From JBBDIO01 sp040880365 (lineage in GTDB: Bacteria > Chloroflexota > Anaerolineae > Caldilineales > Caldilineaceae), in NCBI GenBank assembly GCA_040880365.1, contig JBBDIO010000014.1, positions 1 to 8,973 of the forward strand: 8,973 nucleotides of DNA, given 5' to 3'. Of the stretch, positions 1-5,680 are shown one piece after another (the first letter of the stretch is position 1; each line of letters starts with the position of its first letter). The translations under genes were made by a program, and so were the position numbers. Under the pieces are notes generated by a model. It was not told the origin of the DNA and made no database searches. It worked only from the letters and a program-made list of their open reading frames with translations.

Positions 1-1
1 T

Positions 2-892
2 GCCCTGTTGGATGCCGTGCTCGACATGGGCGGCACCACTTTTGATACCGCACACGGCTATGGCGGCGGCGATGTGGAGCGCACCGTAGGCCGTTGGGTG
101 CGCGACCGGGGCGTGCGCGATGACGTTGTTATCATCGGCAAAGGCGCACACCACAACCAGGATCGCCAGCGTGTGACTCCGTTTGACATCACCAGCGACA
201 TCCATGATTCGCTGGCGCGCTTTGGGTTCGACTATATCGACATCTATCTGTTGCACCGGGACGATCCAACCAAGCCGGTGGGGCCGATCATCGACGTGCT
301 CAACGAACACAAGGCCGCGGGGCGCATCGGCGTTTTTGGCGCGTCCAACTGGAGCATTGCCCGCATCGAAGAGGCCAATGCCTATGCGGCGCAGAACGGG
401 CTGGCAGGCTTTGTGGCGAGCAGCCCCAATTTCAGCCTGGCGGAACAGGCCAAACCACCCTGGCCCAACTGTGTCACCATCAGCGGTCCCCAGGCCGAAG
501 CCGACCGCACCTGGTATGGCGACAATCAGATGCCGCTTTTCACCTGGTCCAGTCTGGCAGGCGGCTTTTTTAGCGGACGCTTTCGCCGCGACAATCTGGA
601 TACGTTCGAGAGCTATCTGGACAAGCTCTGTGTGGAGACCTATTGCTTTGAATCCAATTTCCAGCGGCTGGATCGGGTTGCCGCGCTGGCCGAGGAGAAG
701 GGCATGACGATTCCCCAGATCGCCACGGCCTATGTGCTCAGCGTGCCGTTGAATATCTTTGCGCTGGTGGGCTGTTGGACGCCGGCAGAATTTCGCGACA
801 ATCTGGAAGCGGTGCAGGTGAAGCTGACGCCCGCGGAGCTGGCCTGGCTGGAGCTGCGCACCGAGACGCATACCGAGACGAGCACCGGGTAA
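2..892 (+). CDS. Aldo/keto reductase, 5'-truncated by window edge
   Basis: Predicted NAD(P)H-dependent oxidoreductase of the aldo/keto reductase superfamily, a cytoplasmic TIM barrel that reduces carbonyls; its substrate cannot be read from sequence. The frame is open to the left edge, so the first strand of the barrel, probably some 15 to 25 residues, lies outside; the TTG at 8 is not a credible start. All four catalytic residues are visible: Asp (codon 44-46) and Tyr (59-61) in FDTAHGYG, Lys (140-142) in IIGKG, and His (254-256) in YLLHRDD. The later segment GVFGASNW is the usual cofactor-side strand, and the C-terminal part (TIPQIATAYVLS) is typical of the family. The protein ends at TAA 890-892. 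A hairpin that could end its transcript follows at 948. No co-directional partner is close enough to show a pathway. Family assignment is secure; specificity is unknown. Confidence 0.9.
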   Translation, partial: ALLDAVLDMGGTTFDTAHGYGGGDVERTVGRWVRDRGVRDDVVIIGKGAHHNQDRQRVTPFDITSDIHDSLARFGFDYIDIYLLHRDDPTKPVGPIIDVLNEHKAAGRIGVFGASNWSIARIEEANAYAAQNGLAGFVASSPNFSLAEQAKPPWPNCVTISGPQAEADRTWYGDNQMPLFTWSSLAGGFFSGRFRRDNLDTFESYLDKLCVETYCFESNFQRLDRVAALAEEKGMTIPQIATAYVLSVPLNIFALVGCWTPAEFRDNLEAVQVKLTPAELAWLELRTETHTETSTG

Positions 893-947
893 CGTCTCAC
901 CCCATTCGATTCCCGACTACACTGTCCCCTGCCTCAGATTTTCACGC

Positions 948-988
948 ATCGCGGTTGAGCTTGCGCCAGGCTCAACCGCGATTTGTTT
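948..988 (+). terminator. Hairpin after the aldo/keto reductase, abutting the next promoter
   Basis: A perfect 13-bp inverted repeat has arms at 948-960 and 970-982 and a 9-base loop. The right arm is followed directly by TTGTTT. This is a GC-rich stem with a short T-rich tail, so a Rho-independent terminator is plausible, although the tail is interrupted by G. The T-rich tail doubles as the -35 box of the following promoter. It could instead be a regulatory dyad; its perfect symmetry argues that it is functional. Confidence 0.65.
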
Positions 989-1011
989 GGAATCCTGATT
1001 TTTGCTACAAT
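983..1011 (+). promoter_or_regulatory. Sigma-70-type promoter of the arsR-family/CDF unit
   Basis: The -35 box TTGTTT (983-988) and -10 box TACAAT (1006-1011) are separated by 17 bases, with a TGC extension just before the -10 box. Transcription should begin near 1018, inside the operator at 1013-1030, and the repressor ATG is at 1051. Positions are seen directly; activity is inferred. Confidence 0.7.
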
Positions 1012-1012
1012 T

Positions 1013-1030
1013 TATGAGCATATGTTCATA
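1013..1030 (+). promoter_or_regulatory. ArsR/SmtB-type operator (zinc-sensor class)
   Basis: TATGAGCATATGTTCATA is an 18-bp palindrome with a single mismatched pair. Its core TGAGCA-TA-TGTTCA (1015-1028) matches the 6-2-6 arrangement TGAACA-N2-TGTTCA known for SmtB/CzrA-class operators. It begins two bases after the -10 box, so bound repressor would block open complex formation or promoter clearance. The target of the adjacent ArsR-family protein is inferred from proximity and motif class. Confidence 0.82.
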
Positions 1031-1050
1031 TACGAAAGTAGAGGGACCAG

Positions 1051-1494
1051 ATGGCCGAACAACATGAACTGGGACCGGGCGGCGCACCTTTGGATGCCCA
1101 TGTGCTCGAAGCCGTGGTCGAGACCTTTAAGGCGCTCAGTGATCCCACCCGCGCGCAGCTGGTCTATTTGCTGACCCAGGGCGAATATAGTGTGAACGAA
1201 CTGTGCGAATATGTGGCGGTCACGCCTTCGGCAGTCTCCCATCACCTGGCGAAATTGCGGGCGATTCGTCTGGCGCGCACGCGCCGCGCCGGCAACCAGA
1301 TTTTCTATTCGGTAGACGATGCCCACGTTGCCGCGCTCTTCCGCGAGGCGCTCTTTCACCTGGACCATGTACAGCGCAATCTGCCGGATCACGTTGAATA
1401 TTCTGCCGCAGATAATGTGACAGATTCTGCGAATCACGCGGCGGATGTGACTGCATCGCCCGCGCCTGGCGCATCGCTACTCACAGATAGCTGA
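1051..1494 (+). CDS. ArsR/SmtB-family metal-sensing repressor, zinc-type alpha-5 site
   Basis: Winged-helix transcription repressor of 147 residues; family members bind DNA as dimers and release it on metal binding. The start ATG has GAGGGA a few bases upstream. The wHTH spans roughly residues 20-90: FKALSDPTRAQLVYLL opens it, and TPSAVSHHLAKLR (58-70) is the recognition helix. The last helix carries Asp90, His92, His103 and His106, matching in kind and spacing the four ligands of the alpha-5 zinc/cobalt site of CzrA (Asp, His, His, His; SmtB has Glu at the fourth). The alpha-3 region has one Cys (Cys52, NELCE) and no second cysteine, so an arsenic- or cadmium-type thiolate site is unlikely. 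A polar tail of about 35 residues follows. It is probably self-regulated through the operator at 1013-1030 and co-transcribed with the CDF exporter 79 bases downstream. Zinc as effector is inferred. Confidence 0.92.
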   Translation: MAEQHELGPGGAPLDAHVLEAVVETFKALSDPTRAQLVYLLTQGEYSVNELCEYVAVTPSAVSHHLAKLRAIRLARTRRAGNQIFYSVDDAHVAALFREALFHLDHVQRNLPDHVEYSAADNVTDSANHAADVTASPAPGASLLTDS

Positions 1495-1573
1495 CCTACC
1501 GCGACGCATCCCCCCAGAGACGCACGCGCGATTGAGCCTGTATACCATCGAACCTACGAGGAGGCAGCCCGCT

Positions 1574-2788
1574 ATGGGGCGCACACCACACAAACCGCAC
1601 GATCCTGAGCACGCGCCGGATCATGAACACGATCATCCCCACCCGCATCCGCATCCGCACGAGCACGCGGATGCGCATGAACACGACCATGATCACGGTC
1701 ACGAACATGCGCACGATCATGACCATGATCATGACCATGCGCACGGTCACAATCACGCCGATGGGCATCATCACCACACCGGGGTGTGGGGCTGGATCGA
1801 CCGGATTTTTCATCTGCATGGGCACAGCGAGCAAAATCAGGCGCTGGCGGCAGACAAAGCGCTGATGACCCACGAACAGGGCATCCGCGTGGTTTGGCTG
1901 GCGCTGGCGGCGCTGACAGTGACCTCCATCCTCCAGATTGTGATCGTCTACTATAGCCGCAGCGTGGCGTTGCTGGCCGATACTGTCCACAATGTGGGCG
2001 ATGGCTTGAATTCGGTGCCGCTGTTGATTGCGTTCTATCTGGCGCGGCGCGTAGCTAGCCGCCGCTATTCCTATGGGTTTGGGCGCGCCGAAGATATTGC
2101 CGGGGTCTTCATTGTGCTTTCGATTGCGTTTAGCGCGGGCTATATCTTCTACGAATCGATCCAGAAACTGATCAATCCCCAGCCCTTGTCACATCTGGGA
2201 TGGGTAGTTGCCGCAGGGCTGATTGGCTTTCTGGGCAACGAAGCGGTGGCGCTGTTGCAGATTCGCAAGGGACGCGAGATTGGTTCGGCCGCGCTGGTCG
2301 CCGACGGTCTGCACGCCCGCACCGATGGTTTTACCTCGCTGGCGGTGGTGCTGGCTGCCGGAGGCGTCTGGCTGGGTTTTCCCATTGTAGATCCCATCAT
2401 CGGCTTCCTCATCGGGGTAGCGATTCTCTTTATCACCAAGGATGCCACCATCACCATGTGGTATCGGCTGATGGACGCCATCGAACCCGAACACATGGCC
2501 GCGGCAACCAAGGCTGCGCAGGCCCAGCCGGGCGTAGAGGAACTGCGCCGCGTGCGTATGCGTTGGGTGGGGCATCGCATCCATGCCGATGTGTGTATTG
2601 CGGTCGATCCTCATCTGACTACGCTGGAAAGCCACGCCATCGCCGAAGAAGTGCGCCATGCGCTCTTCCATGCCGTGCCCTATCTGGCCGAAGCCACTGT
2701 GCATGTGGATCCTCACGCGCCCACGCCCGAACAGCATCACGAGCGCACACTGCACCACGAACCTGTGCCCGCCATGCAGTGGGATTAG
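1574..2788 (+). CDS. CDF-family zinc exporter with long His-rich N-terminus
   Basis: Cation diffusion facilitator of 404 residues, an inner-membrane metal/proton antiporter that exports divalent metal, most likely zinc. ATG 1574 is preferred over TTG 1532 because AGGAGG (1559-1564) lies nine bases before it. Residues 1-68 hold 29 histidines alternating with Asp, Glu, Pro and Ala, a presumed cytoplasmic metal-binding region. Hydrophobic segments begin near residue 104. The transport-site pairs are visible in the second segment (His139 and Asp143, ADTVHNVGD) and the fifth (His247 and Asp251, ADGLHARTD); His/Asp pairs are characteristic of zinc-selective members. From about residue 310 there is the usual cytoplasmic ferredoxin-like domain, then a further His-rich tail (EQHHERTLHHE). 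It is linked to the upstream zinc-type repressor, presumably as one transcript. The family is certain; zinc preference rests on the residues and the neighbour. Czr/Zit-like names would be guesses. Confidence 0.95.
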   Translation: MGRTPHKPHDPEHAPDHEHDHPHPHPHPHEHADAHEHDHDHGHEHAHDHDHDHDHAHGHNHADGHHHHTGVWGWIDRIFHLHGHSEQNQALAADKALMTHEQGIRVVWLALAALTVTSILQIVIVYYSRSVALLADTVHNVGDGLNSVPLLIAFYLARRVASRRYSYGFGRAEDIAGVFIVLSIAFSAGYIFYESIQKLINPQPLSHLGWVVAAGLIGFLGNEAVALLQIRKGREIGSAALVADGLHARTDGFTSLAVVLAAGGVWLGFPIVDPIIGFLIGVAILFITKDATITMWYRLMDAIEPEHMAAATKAAQAQPGVEELRRVRMRWVGHRIHADVCIAVDPHLTTLESHAIAEEVRHALFHAVPYLAEATVHVDPHAPTPEQHHERTLHHEPVPAMQWD

Positions 2789-2803
2789 GGCGCAGAGCGA
2801 AGC

Positions 2804-2835
2804 GGTTGGCCCCTAATCTCGGTTGCCCCTAATCT
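2804..2835. repeat. Short tandem duplication after the exporter gene
   Basis: GGTTGgCCCCTAATCT (2804-2819) is followed one base later by GGTTGCCCCTAATCT (2821-2835), differing by a single G. CCCTAATC (2811-2818) is also complementary to GATTAGGG at the exporter stop codon (2783-2790). It is probably a replication-slippage duplication with no evident role. Confidence 0.6.
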
Positions 2836-2846
2836 ACAGAGAAACG

Positions 2847-2890
2847 AAAAAGGTGCCCTGTGCCGCATAGTTGGCACAGGGCACCTTTTT
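2847..2890. terminator. Strong bidirectional Rho-independent terminator
   Basis: A perfect 13-bp GC-rich stem has arms at 2852-2864 and 2873-2885 with an 8-base loop. It is flanked by AAAAA (2847-2851) on the left and TTTTT (2886-2890) on the right. Read rightward it ends the zinc exporter transcript; read leftward it ends the convergent minus-strand gene that stops at 2914. The structure is seen directly and is textbook in form. Confidence 0.93.
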
Positions 2891-2913
2891 GCGTGCGTAT
2901 AACCTTCAGCCGC

Positions 2914-4365
2914 CTACAAAACCAGCTGGTCGGGCGGCGCGTAGGCACTTTCCAGCGGACGCCAGGGCGTGCCGCACAGTTCGCTCATCACCGCCCATTC
3001 GCCGGGGGTGAGATTGCCGTGGTGGTGATAGAGGATGCGCTGCAAGCCGGCGTCGCCTGCGGCCTGCATGAGCGCGCGCAGTTGTCCCGCGGGCATAGGG
3101 TCGCCGTCGTGGGGCGCGCGTCCGGCATCTACCCAGGGCACAATGCGCTGGGGATCGTCTACTGCGGCCAGCGCGCGCCGGGTTTCCTGGGCCACAATCG
3201 TTGTATAAAATTCCGGTCGATCCAGCGTACTCTCCAAATCCTCGCGCCGCGTGACCCCCGGCAGGCGCAGACCGAAGAGGGTCGCCACCACATCCAGCGC
3301 GGCAGCATCGCTCAAGCCGGGATTCCAGTCTACCAGCGTTTCCACATAGCGCAGGATCGTGCCCAACATGCCGTCGAAGCCGCGCTGGAAAAAGTAGTGT
3401 TTGGGCAACAGAACATCCAGAATCTGGCCCAGGCGCGGCATATCATAGCCGCAGAGGGGCGCAAAGCCTGCCGAGCGCGGGCCTACGCCCAGCTTCACCG
3501 GGCGGTTGGTGTGGGCATCTACCCGTTCGCGGATGCCCGCAAAGAAGCCGGTGAGGGTATCCAGCCGGAATTGGAGCCACGCTGTCAGGTTGGGGTCGGG
3601 GTGCAGACGCTGGAAGCCCGCGTGCAGGGCTGCGGGTCCCCACATGTCTGGCGTGGCGGTGTCTGGCGTGGCGGTTTCGGATGGCGGTGGGTTGTCCTGG
3701 AGATTGTGGAGGCGGGCATAGAGACTGTCTTTGGCGGATACCAGTTGGGCGTAGTCGTAGCCCAGCCGATCACAGGCAGGCGCGAGGCTTTCGGGCAGAT
3801 CGTTGAAAAAATCGGAGCGGTGATTATAGTGGTGGGGCGCAATTTCATAGCCCCATTCCGGCCCGTCCATAATTGCGCCGTCGACCATAGGATAGTGGTT
3901 CAGCGCATCGACCATGCGCGCGGCCATGGCGCGCTGGATGCCCTCGTCGGTGATGGCATTGCCCCTTTGTGCGGCCCCTTGTGCGCCCGCGGGCGGTGGC
4001 GGCAGCGCCGCGCCCGCACCCGCTTGAAAAATATAAACCGACCAGCCCCGATCCTTGGCCGCGGAGAGCGTGCGCATCAAGAGCTTGCGGCGTTCGGGCA
4101 GAGCTTCCGTCGGCGCGTCGGGCACGGGCACATCAAAGCTGCGATAGACCTGGGGATCGGGGTCGAAGGTGGGCGTGGGCGGTGTGGCGCCGGGCACATA
4201 GTGTACGCCCGGCAGCAATTTGGCGGCGTTAAATTCCAATGGCCCAATCACCAGCCCATCGACACCGCCCGCAGCCCAGGCATCGAAGAGCCGTTCATGG
4301 TCGTCCATCACATGTTCCAGATCGCGCATGACATCCATCCACAGGCGCATGTGCATTTTCTCCAT
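2914..4365 (-). CDS. Uncharacterised TIM-barrel / glycoside-hydrolase-like protein
   Basis: A 483-residue protein that I cannot place in a named family. It has no signal peptide or membrane segment, so it is probably cytoplasmic. It reads like an alpha/beta barrel of the glycosidase type: alternating segments such as GGVDGLVIGPLEF (33-45), GWSVYIFQAG (107-116), the Asp/Glu-rich strand end DGAIMDGPEWGYEI (162-175), VKLGVGP, LDVLLPKHYFF, and near the C-terminus RIVPWVDAG and LQRILYHHHGNL. Asp167, Glu170 and Glu174 are candidate active-site acids, an inference only. Proline/alanine linkers occur near 117-135, and a TATPD-TATPD insert lies within the middle. ATG 4363-4365 gives the longest product; an in-frame ATG at 4348-4350 (residue 6) has GGAG eight bases upstream and is the better-supported start. 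It is transcribed alone, towards the shared terminator at 2847-2890. The coding frame is convincing; the function is not known. Confidence 0.75.
   Translation of the reverse strand: MEKMHMRLWMDVMRDLEHVMDDHERLFDAWAAGGVDGLVIGPLEFNAAKLLPGVHYVPGATPPTPTFDPDPQVYRSFDVPVPDAPTEALPERRKLLMRTLSAAKDRGWSVYIFQAGAGAALPPPPAGAQGAAQRGNAITDEGIQRAMAARMVDALNHYPMVDGAIMDGPEWGYEIAPHHYNHRSDFFNDLPESLAPACDRLGYDYAQLVSAKDSLYARLHNLQDNPPPSETATPDTATPDMWGPAALHAGFQRLHPDPNLTAWLQFRLDTLTGFFAGIRERVDAHTNRPVKLGVGPRSAGFAPLCGYDMPRLGQILDVLLPKHYFFQRGFDGMLGTILRYVETLVDWNPGLSDAAALDVVATLFGLRLPGVTRREDLESTLDRPEFYTTIVAQETRRALAAVDDPQRIVPWVDAGRAPHDGDPMPAGQLRALMQAAGDAGLQRILYHHHGNLTPGEWAVMSELCGTPWRPLESAYAPPDQLVL
3646..3675. repeat. Perfect 15-bp tandem duplication inside the glycosidase-like gene
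   Basis: GTCTGGCGTGGCGGT occurs twice in a row (3646-3660 and 3661-3675). On the minus strand it encodes TATPD twice, in frame, in a Pro/Thr-rich stretch that looks like a surface loop. Copy number could vary by slippage without breaking the frame. Confidence 0.85.
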
Positions 4366-4696
4366 TTCCAGATTGAGCGTTTCAGATTGATAGCATTATT
4401 CGGGTGGCAGGTTCAGATTAGCAGGTTCAAACGCGAGGCTCTATCCCAAAATTGACCCGTATCGCCTATCTGCATCTATGGTGCGCTGTGCACGCTATCG
4501 GTATGATCCGAGTTGGTGATGAATCGCGGTCAATTCTCTACGCTTGAGCATACCCCGATCTGGGTGACGAGGAAAAATCGCTGAATCGGTGGTGGCAACA
4601 ATGCCCAGGCCGGTCCGGGAATTTGATTTACCTCTGTGCTCAGCAGGGGCAAAGGAAATTAGTTGGAATCAGTAGAAAATCGAAAAAGGAGAACTT
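4366..4696. other. Intergenic region between divergent genes
   Basis: These 331 bases separate the minus-strand glycosidase-like gene from the plus-strand DUF421 gene, so both promoters should lie here. I saw no convincing promoter pair for either. The pieces are TTGACC (4452-4457) and TATGAT (4502-4507) on the plus strand, not suitably spaced. GCAGGTTCA is repeated at 4408-4416 and 4421-4429. CAGATTGA is repeated at 4369-4376 and 4383-4390. AATTGACC (4450-4457) recurs inverted at 4528-4535. No credible small gene was found on either strand. Confidence 0.5.
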
Positions 4697-5206
4697 GTGC
4701 AGGAGCTATGGAATCTGATTGAAGCGGGGCTGGGGTTAACTTTTGATAGCCACGAGCTTTATTTCTGGCAAATGGCCTTGCGCACGGTGGTCGTTTACGT
4801 GGCTGCGGTGTTTCTCATCCGCATCAGCGAAAAACGTTTTCTCAGCAAAAATACGGTGTTCGATGTAATTCTGGGGATTGTTTTTGGTTCTATCATCAGT
4901 CGCGCCATCACCGGGCAAAGCGCATTCTTCCCTACGCTAGGCGCGGCGGTTGTGGTGGTATTGATGCACTGGCTTTTTGCCGTAATCGGGTTTCACTACG
5001 ATAGCTTTGGTGTTCTCATCAAAGGCAATGCCCACGTGTTGGTGAAAGATGGAGAAATCCAGTGGGATGCCATGCAGCACAGCCACATCGGTGAGCGAGA
5101 TCTGATGAGCGCATTGCGCCGGCAAGGCAGCGTGACGTCTGTAGAGGAAGTGCAAGAGGCCCGGCTGGAACGATCCGGCGAAATTAGTGTGATCAAGAAG
5201 GACTGA
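4697..5206 (+). CDS. DUF421 (YetF-like) membrane protein
   Basis: A 169-residue inner-membrane protein of the DUF421/YetF family, whose biochemical role is not established. GTG 4697 is chosen because AAGGAG (4686-4691) lies five bases upstream and no in-frame ATG fits better. Three hydrophobic segments lie at about 24-44, 54-72 and 78-98. The family signature between the first two is present as RISEKRFLSKNTVFDVILGI, followed by FGSIISRAI. The C-terminal soluble part starts about residue 104 with GVLIKGNAHVLVKDGEIQ and continues with ERDLMSALRRQG and VQEARLERSGEISVI, the usual conserved pattern of small-domain residues. The length fits the short form of the family. The next gene starts about 115 bases later with its own promoter, so the two may be independent units. 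Family membership is firm; function is unknown. Confidence 0.9.
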   Translation: MQELWNLIEAGLGLTFDSHELYFWQMALRTVVVYVAAVFLIRISEKRFLSKNTVFDVILGIVFGSIISRAITGQSAFFPTLGAAVVVVLMHWLFAVIGFHYDSFGVLIKGNAHVLVKDGEIQWDAMQHSHIGERDLMSALRRQGSVTSVEEVQEARLERSGEISVIKKD

Positions 5207-5220
5207 GTAACAAAAGCGAG

Positions 5221-5249
5221 TTGATGATCTACGGTGAAACCTTTACAAT
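5221..5249 (+). promoter_or_regulatory. Candidate promoter of the DUF433 gene
   Basis: TTGATG (5221-5226) and TACAAT (5244-5249) are 17 bases apart. Transcription would start near 5256, about 65 bases before the ATG at 5321. This separates the antitoxin-like gene from the DUF421 gene that ends at 5206, with no terminator visible between them. Confidence 0.6.
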
Positions 5250-5320
5250 AATCTTATCTGCCCTGGTATCTATTGGGCTGAGTAGGCGGCGGACGAATTG
5301 TGATAAGAGGAAACAGAGCC

Positions 5321-5680
5321 ATGCAGGGTACACAATCCACGGGTGCAAATGGGATACAAAAGCCATACATCGAGCGGCGCCCGGAAGTTTCGCAGGGAAA
5401 GCCAGTGATTGCGGGCACGCGTATCAAAGTCGGCCAGATTGCCTTGGAATATGAAAGGCTCGGCTGGACGCCGGATCAGATCATCGACGCCCATCCACAC
5501 CTGACGCTGGTCCAGGTTCATGCGGCGCTAGCCTACTACTATGAGCATCAGGCGGAGATAGACGTCGAACTGGCAAACGCCCAAAAGCTGGTTGCAGAGC
5601 TGCGGCGACGCTACCCATCTAAAGTGGCGTCCATGTATTCCAACTTGTCTGACAAGAACAGGGACTTTGCTATAAGATAA
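5321..5680 (+). CDS. DUF433 (VapB45-type antitoxin-like) protein
   Basis: A small soluble protein of 119 residues carrying a DUF433 domain, a helix-turn-helix-like fold found in antitoxins of the VapBC45 type. The core runs from about residue 16 to 81: YIERRPEVSQGKPVIAGTRI, then GWTPDQIIDAHPHLTLVQVHAALAYYYEHQAEID, an almost ideal match to the family pattern. ATG 5321 is preferred over in-frame GTG 5300 because AGAGGA (5306-5311) is nine bases upstream of the ATG. The cognate PIN-like toxin gene (DUF5615 type), usually immediately downstream, is not seen; a convergent minus-strand HNH gene is there instead. The last 23 codons (5611-5680 including stop) overlap that gene's 3' end, and the tail after RRYPS does not look like the family. 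The C-terminus may therefore have been replaced by an insertion. Domain certain; antitoxin activity inferred. Confidence 0.88.
   Translation: MQGTQSTGANGIQKPYIERRPEVSQGKPVIAGTRIKVGQIALEYERLGWTPDQIIDAHPHLTLVQVHAALAYYYEHQAEIDVELANAQKLVAELRRRYPSKVASMYSNLSDKNRDFAIR

Noticed and set aside
1532..1573. Upstream TTG start adding 14 residues to the CDF exporter
   Set aside because: No ribosome site is near 1532, whereas AGGAGG is nine bases before ATG 1574.
1496..1990. Minus-strand frame opposite the exporter N-terminus (Met/Val/Arg-rich)
   Set aside because: It is the antisense of the His-rich codons (CAT/CAC read backwards as ATG/GTG); the CDF protein on the plus strand is unmistakable.
2860..4455. 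Long plus-strand open frame of 531 codons opposite the glycosidase-like gene
   Set aside because: It overlaps the minus-strand gene almost completely and its translation is a low-order, Arg/Gly/His-rich sequence with no domain pattern. The minus frame shows barrel-like strand patterning, a good internal ribosome site and a terminator in the right place.
4452..4507. Promoter for the DUF421 gene (TTGACC with TATGAT)
   Set aside because: The boxes are 44 bases apart and cannot work together; no suitable partner box was found for either.
5300..5320. GTG start adding seven residues to the DUF433 protein
   Set aside because: The AGAGGA site lies downstream of this GTG and is correctly spaced for ATG 5321; the extra residues are outside the domain.
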